Shown here: positions 33,833 through 48,279 of the stretch, one piece after another
Layout of the letters: each line of letters opens with the position of its first letter
Position numbering within the stretch: position 1 is the stretch's first letter
Assembly (NCBI GenBank): GCA_963082875.1
Contig: OY720100.1
Span: 11,432,591-11,496,590 of the forward strand
Length of the DNA stretch: 64,000 nucleotides
Direction: 5' to 3'
From: Corella eumyota
Taxonomy: Eukaryota > Chordata > Ascidiacea > Phlebobranchia > Corellidae
Program-made: the position numbers and the translations under genes
Notes under the pieces: generated by a model
Told to the model about the DNA's origin: nothing
Database searches by the model: none
Seen by the model: the letters and a program-made list of their open reading frames with translations, nothing else

Positions 33833-35419
33833 ATTTACAAATCAAAATAAACTACTTTAAAAAAGTTGGGTAAATAAATTGCCTATTAATTTAACTAATT
33901 AAAATTGTATACTCTTATTATGTAACCAATGGTTACTTTTTGTTTAAACGAGTTTATACTTTGTAAATAAAATAAAAATAAAATCTAAAACAAGTTTACT
34001 ATTTAGTCTAATAGCATAAAAAAGATTTACTAATAGCATAAAAAAGATTTAATAGGCTTAATTTACAAATCTATTTAGTTGTTAATAATTTTTTTAGGAA
34101 TATATATAGCACCAAATTTTAGTGTGAACTTGGATGCATTAACTAATTAAATAAAACAATATTACATATTTTCCCATCTTGTTACCGATAGTAACGGAAA
34201 TCGGTTTAACACAATAGAGGTTAGAATGCTCTCTTAGAGTAAACATTATACGTTCTAATAAAAGTTTCAAAGGCCATGGGATGACTGTTCAAAAATGGAT
34301 GCGTTATCCGAATGAATAGTAATAAGTTAATCATTAAAGCATAACATATTACGATTAATTTGACCCCTAGTAATAAAAAACGATGATTTATTTAATGATT
34401 AAGTGAGCTTTAGCCAAACCTGGCACGTATTTAAAATATTGATTTGTTACGATGTGCGTGTCTTTCGTTTTAAAAATCATCGCGAATCCAGTTTACAAAA
34501 TGTTAAAGTTAGAAAGGTCAATGGCTTTGCTAAGGGTTAAAGGCCTGTTCACACGACAAGGTAACGTTACGTTACGTTGCGTTGCGTACGCCGTGTAAAC
34601 GGGTATTTATGCTTGAACTTTCACACAACACCTAACGTCAGAATTTTATCAATACAATAGTAAAATATATTTAAATATTATTTACACATTATTTTTGTTT
34701 TTTTTGTAAATTTACACATAAGTTTTGAATATATAATCATTAAACACTAAAAACTTTATTTTAAATGGCAACAGTGGGGTTGTAATTTTTTGGTTTGGAA
34801 ACTCTGGAATGATAAAAATAGATTTATAAGAATTATTGATTTAAAAACACAAAAAAATAATAAATAACTAGCAAACTATATAGGGCAACCGACGATGAGT
34901 TTGGGGCAAATGATTAAAAAATATACAGTAATAGGTAAGTTTAACGCAGTATAGCAATTTACGTCTAATTTGTTTAATAATTAGAGTTTTATCCAAAATT
35001 AACATTTATATAATACGGTTACATTTAGCAGTTTAGTACGTTCAGACGTTATTATTTTTTGTAGGTCAGTAGGTACACCAATTAAATGCCAGAAAACTTT
35101 ACCATGGTATTTTTTGTTTTACAGTAGGAATTTTGCGTTGTATAGTAGTCAACTTTTGCTAACGTTGAGATTTTAAACAGTAATTTATAAATATACTTAA
35201 AATTAAAATAATTAACTCTTGTATAAGCTATTAAATAAAGACTTTAACAATTACTAAATTAAGCTAAATGCAAGCATTTAAATTTGCTATCGGTAGCTTT
35301 ATAAAAAATTAGGAGGTATAACTACCCCACAACTGTCTTTGTAAATCCCATCTTTAGTTATTATTTTAACTAAAATATTTGCAGAGTCAAAATATTTAGT
35401 TTTTAAAAATAAAATAATA
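33833..35419. other. 1.6-kb spacer, one repeat-like patch
   Basis: 34550-34640 holds 'cctgttcacacgacaagg' followed by runs of acgtt/gcgtt and 'cgccgtgtaaacggg', a composition unlike its surroundings and typical of the edge of a small inverted-repeat element. The matching far end was not found. Otherwise AT-rich without a gene. It should contain the KCTD promoter. Confidence 0.4.
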
Positions 35420-36514
35420 ATGTCCTCCGATGAAGGACTTTCTGTTTTTCCAGCAAATGTTCATAATCCTGTTCTTTCTACATCCCCTCGTAACATAAAA
35501 GAACAAAATATTATTAGTCCAACACAGCCTGCCAACATAGTGCAGCATGTTCCATGTTCAAGTGGCACTCATGTTGGATCCCCGGGTATCCTTGAGAAGA
35601 CATATGCATCACTAAATATATCACCATCCAAAACTAACGATCGGCTGTGCACATTAAACCAGAATAAATATGTTAAACTAAATGTTGGTGGTTCTTTACA
35701 CTACACCACTATGGGTACTTTAACAAAAGAGGATAATATGCTCAGGGCAATGTTTAGTGGGAGAATGGTTGTACTTACTGATAGTGAGGGTTGGATTTTG
35801 ATTGATCGCTGTGGAAAACATTTTACAGCAATTTTAAATTATTTAAGAGATGGGTCGATTACTCTTCCTGATAATCGGCATGAGATTGCAGAGTTATTAG
35901 CAGAAGCAAAGTATTATCTTGTACAGGGTTTGGTTGCACAATGCGAGGCTTCTCTGCTTCGTAAAAATGCAGAAGCTGATCCTTGTTGTCGTGTTCCAAT
36001 AATCACTTCTCCAAAAGAAGAAGAAGAGCTTGTACAGAAGTCAAACCGACCGATAGTAAAGTTTATGTACAACCGAGGCAACAATAAGTACTCCTACACA
36101 AACTCTTCTGATGACAACATGCTGAAAAATATCGAACTGTTCGATAAACTCTCCTTGCGGTTTAACGGCCGCATTCTTTTCATGAAAGACATTCTCGGAG
36201 ACGAAATATGTGTATGGTCCTACTATGGCCACCAACGCAAAGTTGCCGAAATCTGTTGTACATCAATTGTGTATGCCACTGAAAAAAAACAAACTAAAGT
36301 TGAGTTCCCGGAAGCAAGGATTTACGAAGAGACACTTAATATTTTGTTGTATGAACAAGGTCGACCAAATTCTGGCCCTGTTGTGGCTTACATGGAGAAC
36401 AATGCTGATATTTCAAGATTAAGTCACAATTGCCAGAGTGATGATGATCTGGAAGAAGCCTCACGTCCACACCGAGTTCGAAGAATTCATGTCAATAGCA
36501 ACCGACCTACCTAA
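35420..36514 (+). CDS. BTB/KCTD Cul3 adaptor of the TNFAIP1/KCTD10/KCTD13 (BACURD) group
   Basis: 364 residues in one exon. The Ser/Pro-rich N-terminus (1-80) is longer than in vertebrates. The BTB/T1 domain follows at about 85-180 ([49 protein letters not shown]). The C-terminal domain matches the BACURD group ([76 protein letters not shown]), and it ends HRVRRIHV as vertebrate members do. In vertebrates these bridge Cul3 to RhoA and affect actin and migration. As a tunicate gene it is probably the single counterpart of the vertebrate trio, so no one symbol is assigned. The lack of introns in the coding part is notable. Confidence 0.93.
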   Translation: MSSDEGLSVFPANVHNPVLSTSPRNIKEQNIISPTQPANIVQHVPCSSGTHVGSPGILEKTYASLNISPSKTNDRLCTLNQNKYVKLNVGGSLHYTTMGTLTKEDNMLRAMFSGRMVVLTDSEGWILIDRCGKHFTAILNYLRDGSITLPDNRHEIAELLAEAKYYLVQGLVAQCEASLLRKNAEADPCCRVPIITSPKEEEELVQKSNRPIVKFMYNRGNNKYSYTNSSDDNMLKNIELFDKLSLRFNGRILFMKDILGDEICVWSYYGHQRKVAEICCTSIVYATEKKQTKVEFPEARIYEETLNILLYEQGRPNSGPVVAYMENNADISRLSHNCQSDDDLEEASRPHRVRRIHVNSNRPT

Positions 36515-37225
36515 AATTGCTCTAAACAACTTCCTATTCGTTGCACATTAATGTTTGTTTTTTTTTCACTAAAAAAAGTTAATTTTTAAGAACTACTGGT
36601 AAACTATATGTGTGTTGCAAGTATGCACTGCACCAAACATTACCATTATACAAAGCAAGCTTTTCAGCTAAAAATACTTTTAGAAACAGCTGGATTATTT
36701 TACTGGTGTTGTATGAAAGAAGTTATAATTAGGTATAGTGAAATTAATATGATTTTTACAATTAAGGTACTTACAATTAATGCCAATGTGACACAATACA
36801 TTTCACAACACAAGCACTTATTAACCACCACAAAACTAACACTGTTTGTTTTTTTGACATATTGTAGTATTTAATTAATAAATACAACACATATATATAC
36901 ATTTTTTTAATTTTTGTATTGATAAATTGTTGCATAGATTTGTAAGTAATGCACTAATAATGCAAAATATAATTTACTCTACAGATATTGTTAGACATTC
37001 CTTTATGTTAAGATTAAATCACATTTTAAGATGATTGTGCAATTAAAGTGATAATTTAAATTCCTTTAAATTGTAATAAAAAATTAAATATGATTGCATA
37101 TAGATTCAAGACAACATTCAGTTAATTATTTTTTATTTATATTTTATTAGGGTTACAATAAATTTTAAAATGCAAACTATTTAATTTTAAAAGGTATTTT
37201 ATTAAACTAAATTTAGGAAAAATAT
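36515..37225. other. spacer/3' UTR of KCTD gene
   Basis: AT-rich. An open frame at 36608-36874 has no support and lies in the expected 3' UTR. Convergent end with PECR copy 1. Confidence 0.5.
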
Positions 37226-38241
<1,016 letters not shown>

Positions 38242-38651
38242 CTAAATTCATTTTAAACAAAACATGTTCATTTTTTTATAAACAAAAAGAAGACACGTTG
38301 GTATTGAACAGAATTGCTATAGTTACTACTAATTATAAAGCAAATATGAACACATTTTAGTTGTGGTATTTACAACTTGCATAGTTCAACAGTTAACACT
38401 GATAATGTAAAATATAATATATATTTTTTAACATTACTTTGATCACAAAAAAGTAACATTTTTAGATGTTTGTTTAATGTACGAAATACCTCAAAGTTTT
38501 TTTTTATATGTGATGGGTAAATAAATAAGATTGCACATGTGTAAGACAAGGTTTCATAAGTTATCACTTATATTTTTTTAGCAATCACATAAAAGTTCAA
38601 ATGCCAACTATATATTTTTATATTATTATCATAACAAATTGTACAAATTTT
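38242..38651. other. spacer between PECR copies
   Basis: Upstream region of PECR copy 1, AT-rich. No gene seen. Confidence 0.45.
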
Positions 38652-38915
38652 TTGTGGCTTGGAGTAGTGACTTAAAGACTTGATTCAACTACATGAGGCC
38701 ATAAGTTTAATCCCCACTGCTTCCATGCTATAACGCCCTTAAAGGTCCTATAAAGGTTATAAACTAATGCTAAGCCAAATGGAATTGCCAGGTTGATTAT
38801 AATAACATTTTCTCAAACTGCCAAAGGCAACTTGAAGCTTGGCCAGGATAACAAAAGTAACTTTATGTTTAGGCATTGAAGTCAGTCTTATAATGTATTA
38901 AATAAATATATAAAA
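38652..38915 (+). repeat. SINE copy between the PECR genes
   Basis: Diverged copy: 'tggcttggagtagtgac' head, 'catgaggccataag', 'aatccccactgcttccatgc', 'gccaaaggcaacttgaagc' and an A-rich end. Several short internal deletions compared with the copy at 58059. Confidence 0.75.
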
Positions 38916-38944
38916 AAAATCAATAAATAAAAGAAAATAAATAT

Positions 38945-40356
<1,412 letters not shown>

Positions 40357-41190
40357 CTAGTTCGTTGGTTTAGTTCTAATGCTCTGCTCTAGCTTTTCCA
40401 ATTGTTCGTCTGATACGCGATCCATTTCATCTTGTATTTCTTCCACCCCTGTTACTTCTGGAACATAAAACTTCAGCATGTTTTCGATTCCGTTTTTTAG
40501 CGTCACGCTAGAGCTCGGACAGTTACTACATGAACCCTGAAGTTTAAGCTTAACAACTCCTGTTTTTTCGTCAAATCCTTTATATATAATATCCCCTCCA
40601 TCCTCCATGACAGTTGGCCTGATTCTGGTGTCTAAGAGCTCCTTCACCATGGCAACCACTTCGTCATCATCTTCATGGATCATTGTGTCCTCTGAAGGTT
40701 GTTCGTCCGTGACCACTGGCATGTTGCCAGCCATAAAAAAATCAGTGACGACTTCGTAAACTTCTGGTTTTATTATTTTCCATTGTACGCTCTCGTCGAG
40801 TCTTGTAATTGTAAGAAAGTCTGGCCCGAAAAACACTGACTTTACGCCTTCTATCCTAAACAACAATTTTGCAAGGGGTGACTTTGCTGAAGTAGTCCAG
40901 TCGGGAAAATCTAAGGTTCCGCTTTGAAGAACTTGAACCCCAGGTACAAACTTTAAACTGTGGGGATTTGGGGTTTCAAAAGTTTGAATAAACATGTTTC
41001 TTGTGGGTATTTTAAAAGCTTTAGGACTTAAATTTAATGTTTTTACTAGCAAGGGGTTTCTTCTCATAGATTTTAAATTACATTGTTGGCTTGTAGAAAG
41101 TTGTGCCTTGTTTAGTGGAGTTATGTTTTTTAATCCTACACACCGTGCACTTAACAACATTCTCCATATAGTACATTTACATAATGCCAT
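40357..41190 (-). CDS. NFU1: NFU1 mitochondrial iron-sulfur cluster carrier
   Basis: 277 residues in one exon. A basic, Ser/Leu-rich N-terminus of about 65 residues suits a mitochondrial presequence. The Nfu N-terminal domain follows ([44 protein letters not shown]), then an acidic linker and the NifU-like C-terminal domain ([33 protein letters not shown]) with the CxxC that ligates a 4Fe-4S cluster between two subunits. It delivers clusters to lipoate synthase and respiratory enzymes. Upstream, 'cttttttcag' before position 41214 (minus) may be a splice or trans-splice acceptor. It is the last of three same-strand intronless genes. Confidence 0.95.
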   Translation of the reverse strand: MALCKCTIWRMLLSARCVGLKNITPLNKAQLSTSQQCNLKSMRRNPLLVKTLNLSPKAFKIPTRNMFIQTFETPNPHSLKFVPGVQVLQSGTLDFPDWTTSAKSPLAKLLFRIEGVKSVFFGPDFLTITRLDESVQWKIIKPEVYEVVTDFFMAGNMPVVTDEQPSEDTMIHEDDDEVVAMVKELLDTRIRPTVMEDGGDIIYKGFDEKTGVVKLKLQGSCSNCPSSSVTLKNGIENMLKFYVPEVTGVEEIQDEMDRVSDEQLEKLEQSIRTKPTN

Positions 41191-41487
41191 GCTTATAGTT
41201 TACCTAAATCTCACCTGAAAAAAGAATTATATTTTACCAATATTTTTTAGCAAGCATTTTTGGAGGTTTTTAAGAAATCTAGAAACAATTACAAGGTAAA
41301 TGTACCTTAATAATATTCAACGGTTTAATGCAAATCATAAGACATAATGCAATTTTATTTCTAGGATGTTCAAAGCAGTACTGAGTAGGCTATTATATTG
41401 AAACTATAGTATTTTATCTTCATAAACACAAATAGAAATTTAATAAGTTGAACTTTATTTTGTTTAAAAATTGAAAAATATGTTTGT

Positions 41488-42087
41488 TTATTCGATGTAT
41501 TCCCCACTTTTAATGATTGAGGTTTCTATTCCATCTTTATCAACAATGCGCACAGTCACAGCTGGAAGTTGCACAATAAATCTCTTCTTTAATTCACCCA
41601 TGCATCGTTTTAATAACTCTACAGCCTCCTCTTTGCTAATATTGGGGTTGTGCCAGCGATCTAACAAGGAGAGAACAAAAAATGATCCATACCCATGTGC
41701 AGCAAATGGAACTTCCATACTCGAGGCAAGGTAATCCATAAAATGAAGGCTGCAGCCATCAGTTGGGTCACATCCAGCAATTAAAATATGAACAGTGTAA
41801 GGGTTGGATCTTAAGGCTTCGGCTAAGGCCTTTCTCGTAAAGTTAGCCATTCCTTTAGGAGACATTTCATAGCCATTCCTCATCTTGTAAAGTTGTAAAT
41901 TTTTTTGAATGTATTCTGAGAATTGGCTGGCGTCACCTCCTTCTCCACACACTGACATGACTGTGTTTTTGCCCAGTGTTATCATTTTGTCTTCATCTTG
42001 TTTGAAGATTACAATGCTTCTAGCAGCCGATGTGTCCGATGCCAGTAAAACAAAATCTTGACCCTGGATTCCAATAGAAAATTCCAT
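41488..42087 (-). CDS. PSMB2: proteasome subunit beta type-2 (beta4)
   Basis: 199 residues in one exon, the family's usual length. It begins MEFSIGIQGQDFVLLASDTS, matching the human MEYLIGIQG start, and contains SEYIQKNLQLYKMRNGYEMS, MDYLASSMEVPFAAHGYGSF and LLKRCMGELKKRFI. It lacks the N-terminal catalytic Thr, as expected for this non-catalytic ring subunit of the 20S core. It lies 293 bp downstream of PSMC5 and 297 bp upstream of NFU1, all on the minus strand. A pyrimidine-rich AG lies in its 5' leader. Confidence 0.96.
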   Translation of the reverse strand: MEFSIGIQGQDFVLLASDTSAARSIVIFKQDEDKMITLGKNTVMSVCGEGGDASQFSEYIQKNLQLYKMRNGYEMSPKGMANFTRKALAEALRSNPYTVHILIAGCDPTDGCSLHFMDYLASSMEVPFAAHGYGSFFVLSLLDRWHNPNISKEEAVELLKRCMGELKKRFIVQLPAVTVRIVDKDGIETSIIKSGEYIE

Positions 42088-42380
42088 CTTTATATAAATG
42101 TTTTTTATATTAACCTATTTACAAAAGCAATTAACTTAAAGGTCAATCTGAAAAAGAAAATTTATTTTACAACATTTTGATACTTAATAACGAAAGATTC
42201 TTGAAATTTTAAAAGAAGTAACATAGTTTTTGTTAAAACATTTTTAATGAACATTTTACTCATGGTAATGTATTTTATATTCTATGTCTATATCAAATAA
42301 TAATGTTCTAATAGCAGAATAAGCACACATATTGCAGGTCACAATATAAACAATAAATATGCCTATCAATGTCATTGTTT

Positions 42381-43907
42381 TTATTTCCACAACTTTTTAA
42401 TGGACATGTTTCGTTCCGTATCTTTTTGCATGATCTTAGCGACAGCCATCTCAAAATCTTCTTGAGTGACGTGAACTCGACGTTCTCGAAGAGCGTACAT
42501 CCCCGCCTCAGTGCAAACTCCCTTTACTTCTGCTCCAGAAGCTCCCGGCATTTGCTCTGCTATCTTCCTAAGATCAATCCCTCTAGTGAGGTTCATCTTT
42601 CTAGAATGAATTTTAAGAATATCTAAACGTGCCTCCTCATTTGGAGGAGGAAACTCAATTTTTCGATCAATTCTTCCTGGTCGAAGTAAAGCAGAGTCCA
42701 AAATGTCGATACGATTTGTTGCCATGACAACTTTGATATTTTGGTGAGCTTCAAAACCATCCAGTTGATTTAGAAGTTCCAACATGGTTCTTTGAACTTC
42801 CGAATCACCTCCTCCCGATCCTCCCTCCATCCTAGACGATCCGATAGAATCAATCTCATCCATGAAGATGATAGATGGAGCATGTTCTCGGGCCATCACA
42901 AACAGCTCGCGAACCATTCTCGATCCTTCTCCAATAAATTTTTGTACAAGTTCCGATCCTGAAACCCTGATGAAAGTACAATCAGTATGATGAGCAACAG
43001 CTCTTGCTAATAAGGTTTTTCCTGTACCAGGTGGACCATACAAAAGAACTCCCTTTGGTTGAGCAATACCAAGTGCCTCAAACAATTCTGGATGCTTGAC
43101 TGGTAGTTCAATTACTTCTTTGATCTCCTTAATCTGTTTATCCAATCCTCCAACCATTTCGTAAGTGGAATCAGGAACTTTTTCCACCATCATCAATGAA
43201 ACCAATGGATCGACCTTATTTGGCAAGATCTTATGAAGAACATAGCTGTCGCTCCGAAGAGCAACCCGACAGTTGGGTGTCACATCCTCTATTTTGATTG
43301 CTTTGTCAATATCCACAACAAATTTTCCCTCAGGATGAACCTTAACCAGAACTTTCTTTTTATCGATTGGTTTAATTACTTCGCCCACATAAGAACCTTG
43401 CTCTTGTAGCAATTGCAATTCTTCACGCAGCATTCTTACTTTAGCGTTAAGCTCATTACGTTGTGCTTGGAGTCTTCTAACATTTTGAGCTTTTTCGTTG
43501 ACTACAACTTGCAAGTCTTGAATCTTAATGTTGTAATACTGTTGAATCCCAGCCTCCATATGAGGAGTGTCAATTTCCATTTTGGAGACATAATTGGCAA
43601 GCTTTTGAATAACTTGAGATTCTCCTTTGGCCGCTTCAACCTTTGTTTTCTTTTGCGTTTGAAGCATTTCGGTTTTTGATTTTGTTAACACGTCAACTCG
43701 CAATGAATTTGGATTGGAAACTCCGACGTCGTTTTTTGTATCTCGCTTTGTCCGCTTCTTCGGACTTTCAACGGATTTGGATGGGGATGTATCCTCACGC
43801 TCAGGAGATTTTAAATCTTGACGTATATTTTCTTGGCTTGGATTTGATTTACGGGACCGTTTTCTTGGAGATGTAGTGCCTGATTTCTTTTTAGCTCTAC
43901 CAGCCAT
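42381..43907 (-). CDS. PSMC5: 26S proteasome regulatory ATPase Rpt6 with a 109-residue basic N-terminal extension
   Basis: 508 residues in one exon. Residues 110-508 ([17 protein letters not shown] onward) match human PSMC5 almost throughout: coiled coil ([20 protein letters not shown]), OB domain, Walker A GPPGTGKT, Walker B IIFMDEID, arginine-finger region [10 protein letters not shown] and C-terminal KKLWK. Residues 1-109 have no counterpart in the usual 400-residue family. They are rich in Lys, Ser and Pro ([19 protein letters not shown]), and nuclear-localisation-like motifs are visible. The frame is open from 43907 without a stop, so the extension is either translated or a long in-frame leader with initiation at Met110 (codon at 43580-43578). 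The 26S ATPase ring unfolds ubiquitylated substrates. Confidence 0.95.
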   Translation of the reverse strand: MAGRAKKKSGTTSPRKRSRKSNPSQENIRQDLKSPEREDTSPSKSVESPKKRTKRDTKNDVGVSNPNSLRVDVLTKSKTEMLQTQKKTKVEAAKGESQVIQKLANYVSKMEIDTPHMEAGIQQYYNIKIQDLQVVVNEKAQNVRRLQAQRNELNAKVRMLREELQLLQEQGSYVGEVIKPIDKKKVLVKVHPEGKFVVDIDKAIKIEDVTPNCRVALRSDSYVLHKILPNKVDPLVSLMMVEKVPDSTYEMVGGLDKQIKEIKEVIELPVKHPELFEALGIAQPKGVLLYGPPGTGKTLLARAVAHHTDCTFIRVSGSELVQKFIGEGSRMVRELFVMAREHAPSIIFMDEIDSIGSSRMEGGSGGGDSEVQRTMLELLNQLDGFEAHQNIKVVMATNRIDILDSALLRPGRIDRKIEFPPPNEEARLDILKIHSRKMNLTRGIDLRKIAEQMPGASGAEVKGVCTEAGMYALRERRVHVTQEDFEMAVAKIMQKDTERNMSIKKLWK

Positions 43908-44544
43908 ATGCTAACCGAATCAGCAATAAAGCCCTAGATTATTAGAGCCCATTAAAAGTAAATAGATTGAAATTAACGAAGTTCCAAATTAAGTTACTTT
44001 ATTGTTAGTTGCTGAGAAATTTTTCGAACTAAATAGCATGATTTTACACAATTCGTGGCTCCACCTAGCGACTTCAACAACTAAAATATTTGTATGCTTT
44101 TTGATAATTTAAAATTATTTATTTTAAAATAAATTTGAATATATTAATGTAATTAAAATAAATAAATGTTTACAAAAATTTAAAAAAGGGTAGTAATTGG
44201 TAAAAAAATTTACAGAAATAATATTTTGCTGCTGGTAACGTTACCACTACCATAAACGATTTTCCTGTTTGTTTCTTTTTGTTTAGGTTTCAGTTAAGAG
44301 AATTGGATGTTGCGCTTGTTGGTGATAAGATAAATCACGCAATAATCATTTACTTACTAGATATGGTAATATGATGACTACATCTATGAAATAGACAGAT
44401 AAACAACCCTTTTAGTTGTAGTTTATTTTTAATAGGCTGGTCTGCCGGTCTCTTAAGTGTTACGATTTTTTGTCATCTAGAGCTTTTTAAGTAATTTTAG
44501 GTATTATTTAAAAATATATCTTGTAATTTATTAGTTTTTTAATT
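43908..44544. other. divergent promoter region between PSMC5 and MLF
   Basis: 637 bp AT-rich spacer shared by the minus-strand PSMC5 and plus-strand MLF genes. No coding signal. It could hold both promoters. Confidence 0.5.
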
Positions 44545-47500
44545 ATGTTTCATTCCATATTTGATGACGACCCATTCTTCAGGTATGAATTGTGTTTTAA
44601 ATGTATAAACAATAGTTATGCTTCTATCAGTCATTATTAACCTTTGAAAATTTAAAAGACTAAATAATGAAGGATTCAAAACAATATTCAAATAAACATT
44701 TCGGTCAAATTAACATTTATTTATTAGAGATATTCAGCCTCCTATACAAAGAATGTCCTCCAGAATGTCCTATGCTGGAGAAGGAAGAAGACACACTGAG
44801 GTCAGTAATTTTAAAACAATGTATTAGGTACCTAGTAAATATACTGACTATAATAAATGGATCAAAAGGATTGAATGAATTTAACTTTATTAGAAGTCCA
44901 AATTAAGTTTATTTGTCCCTAATTATTTTGATTTAAAAATATTAAGGTATATATACTATAGATTACAGAATTTTTACTATGGATACAGAAGCCAAGTGTT
45001 CTAACCATTACATTAAGCCGCTTGATATAACATAAATTTCAAATTCATCTTAAATTTTTTACTATAACAAAATTTTGAATTACAGCCACCTGGAATGATG
45101 GCAATGTCTCCTTTTGGTGATCCATTTGGAGGAATGGGAATGGGAAGTTTATTTTCCAACATGAACTCGATGATGATGCCAAGCATGATGTCAAACATGA
45201 TGAGCATGCAACAACAAAGACCAATGGTGAGTAGTTTTCACAAGATTTTTGCTCTTACTATTTTGGTGTCTATAACAGTTGCCAAATGCAAGGATCACCA
45301 TTGGATTTAGATCATGTGAACTGACAAAAAGTCTTGTTTTTATAAAAACGTTTGTTTTTTAATATTAAAATGTTAATATGAAAATGTGTCAAAAACAATC
45401 TGATAAGTTTTTAAGTTTAGTTAGTCACCACCTAGAAAGTGTACTACATCATAGGCTAGACTTAATAAAAGTTTAAACCCCCTGGTGACAATAATGGCAT
45501 TTCTCATTGCATGTGATAACAACTATAAATAAACATTTAATAAGCTTTACTGTTATATTGATGTGGAAAGGTATCCAGCCATATTACCGAAAACCTTTTA
45601 TCTGAACGGGTATTTTCCTGAAAACTAAAATTAATAAACTCTATTTTACTGTCATTTATGTCAATTTTTCTTAAATTAAAAGGTATTTTTTGAGGATCCA
45701 TTTGGTAAAGTGTTTTTTGGTGGTATGACATTATTTTAGTGTAAAAAAACTAAACATCAACAAACTAAAGCACCTTAAGCAAATACAAATTTTAAGAGTT
45801 GATTGGTGTTTATCTATTTTTAGTCAAATTCCTCGTTTCATTCATCATTTACATCAATATCTTATGGAGATGGAAGTGGGCCACCTAAAGTTTACCAAGC
45901 TTCCTCTTCAACCAAAATAGGACCTAATGGGGTAAACCATGAACACAAAATTAGTAAACTTTATAATTTTTATTCTGTATTGGATTTTTAAATATTGGTA
46001 TTAACAAAATATATATGTGTAACTAAAGTATATATATATATTATATTTTTTGTTTTATATATATATATTTAAAATTATTTTGCTTATATATCAAGAAAAA
46101 CTGTGTGTCATATTTAAAAATAAACAACCTATCTAGTCTATATTAATATAGAGTTTTACAAAAATAACATTACATATTTTGTTTTTATATTTATTATTAA
46201 GGCCAAGATTTAAATGTTAATCTAATAATCCTGGCAATAAACTAATCTTTATATTTGATGTTTAATAATTCACAAGAATCGATTAATATTAAGTGGTTAA
46301 AGGGATAAAAACAGAGTCAATCGGTAATTCAATAAAATCCTGTTTAATGTCAGTGTCAAGTTTTCGCTTTGATGTAAACTAAAATCAGCATGACAAATAT
46401 AACCATCAACTTTTATTCAGATAAAAGAAACACAGAAATCTGAAAGAAATTCAACAACTGGACTTCAGAAAATGGCAATAGGACATCACATTGGTAATCC
46501 ACTAAATGTTTTAAGTTTTTGTGTATTATAAGTAATTACAATACACATAATATACATTTTTATTACTTCTGTAAATGTAATTAATATTTATTTGCCAGTG
46601 TTGACAAGTGTTAATATTAGTGTACACAGTGTTTCTGTAACACACCTTATTTTTAATTAAATGTTATAACTGGTATTTGATTATAATACAACTTTGCTAA
46701 CTTTTTGGCACTGCTAAATTTAAAATTATTTATTTGTTGGTAATGTAATTAGTGAATGAAATAGTTAAGTGAAGTAATTTCATATTTATTTTATATAAGT
46801 TTAAAAATTAAATATAAAATCACAATTTAAAGTTATTAATAAATGGGTTATTTTTATTTTCTTTTTGTATTTTTAGCAAATTTATTGATTTTTGCCCATC
46901 AGTTAAACTAAGTAAAACTCCATGGGGAAAACTTGTTACATGCGACCTAATTTGTATGCTCATTACACAATTTCCGTTTTTTTAATTACTTGAATTGTTT
47001 TAAGTTTTTAGCAGATTTTAATTTGTTTTTGCCCTGGGCAAGTAATTTTAGGTTTTAATAAGCAACCTGTTAATTGACACTTGGCAATTGGAAAGGTGTT
47101 TTTAACTTCCACGTTACAGTGATCAAAACTGTATACAACATATTCTCTATTAACAAAATTAAGCTGATTCTTTAATTTTATATTTAAAATCTTAACACTG
47201 GTAAAAGAGTCTAATAAAGATTATTATTGTTTATTTTAAAGTTCAAATTTTTTAGCCTCTAGTCATATTTTTTTACCACATTATTTTAAAATAATATTAA
47301 AAATTTCTTTTAAAGGAGAAAGATCTCACATTATAGAAAAATCACAAAACTCAAAAACAGGAGATAAGGAAGAATCACAAGAGTTCATTAACTTAGAGGA
47401 AGGTAAGCTTTCTTGAAATTATTGATTTGCCGCAGTATTTTTATTATCATTGCCTATTTATTTATTTTCGTATTGCAAAATATTAAATTATATTTCCTAA

Positions 47501-47885
47501 AAAATGCAAATGTAAAACGAAAATTATTTCTTTATTTTATTTGTTTGCATTTTGTTTGTATTTTTTTTAACTTTTTATGGCAAAAGTTGGCAAATTTTTA
47601 AAAAATTTACAAACCAATATTATAGAGGAGGCTGAAGAATTTGACACCGAATTTAAACAAAAAGCTCGTTCAGCCAACAACTACCATCCTTCACAGCAGC
47701 ACCGCTCTATTGCGTACCATCCAGTTGAACGACACCAACCATATCAAACCACCCACCATCATCATCATCACCACCACCGTCATTCACCGTTAAACCCTTC
47801 TGCCATTGAGTACAGACCAACTAGCAGTAATGGTCACACGAGGTCACCATACAGTCGTAGCCAGAGGCGAGACCACAACCAGTAA
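44545..47885 (+). CDS. MLF: myeloid leukemia factor family protein, 7 exons
   Basis: Exons: 44545-44582, 44752-44800, 45086-45226, 45824-45931, 46421-46493, 47316-47402, 47626-47885, 251 residues. Family hallmarks are the short acidic start (MFHSIFDDDPFF), a Met-rich segment (MNSMMMPSMMSNMMSM), the core ISYGDGSGPPKVYQASSSTK, GIKETQKSERNSTTGLQKMA, IGHHIGERSHIIEKS and FINLEEEEAEEFD. A Pro/His-rich tail with eight consecutive His ends the protein. Exon 2 is small and was placed by phase: only the acceptor 'tacaaag' keeps the frame into exon 3. MLF proteins are 14-3-3-binding adaptors found in nucleus and cytoplasm. There is one gene here, against two (MLF1 and MLF2) in vertebrates. Confidence 0.9.
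44965..45024 (-). repeat. SINE head fragment in MLF intron 2
   Basis: A short antisense fragment ('gaagccaagtgttctaacca', 'acattaagccgctt') equals the tRNA-like head of the SINE, with the rest missing. Confidence 0.65.
45578..45729. mobile_element. MITE-like inverted-repeat element in MLF intron 3
   Basis: Left end 'gccatattaccgaaaacc' and right end (reverse complement starting 'gtcataccaccaaaaaac') form imperfect terminal inverted repeats. The left end is shared with the element at 48075-48279. It is small, non-coding and diverged. Confidence 0.55.
46028..46072. repeat. AT dinucleotide microsatellite
   Basis: Two runs of (ta)n separated by 'ttttttgttt', in MLF intron 4. Simple repeat only. 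Confidence 0.8.
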
Positions 47886-48074
47886 TGGTTGATTTGGTAA
47901 CAAAATACAACCAGAGGTTTTTTTGACATTTTAAAACTTTTAGTAAACCTCTCACTCTAAGTAAAACCATTAAATCAACTACAACGTTTTAAAAAGTTGT
48001 TTTTTTTACTGTAGACTTTTATGTTTTTGTTTGTAATTATTAAACTATGATTTTCTACCAGTTGTGTCTAATTT
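47886..48074. other. MLF 3' UTR region
   Basis: AT-rich. Transcripts may end in the MITE beyond or near AATAAA at about 48311. Nothing else seen. Confidence 0.4.
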
Positions 48075-48279
48075 GCCATATTAAAGAAAACATTTTACCG
48101 AACAGACATTTGACCGAAAACCATATGCCCAAAACCTCATTTTACTGATAATAAGACATTTTTAAACCCCTTCATTCTAACCCTCTTCTGAGAAAAGTCT
48201 TTTAATTTAAAAAATACTGTTTTTGAAATTTTGATTTTTAAGAAATGTTTATTTGGTGAAATGTTTTTGATAATATGGC
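48075..48279. mobile_element. MITE-like inverted-repeat element
   Basis: 205 bp. Left terminus 'gccatattaaagaaaacatt' and the reverse complement of the right terminus 'gccatattatcaaaaacatt' agree at about 30 of 36 positions. No coding capacity. No clear target duplication was seen, so the superfamily is open. Relatives: 45578-45729 and perhaps the core at 1077-1148. Confidence 0.7.

Noticed and set aside
36608-36874. 88-codon open frame after the KCTD gene
   Set aside because: It lies in the expected 3' UTR, with no motif and no splice context.
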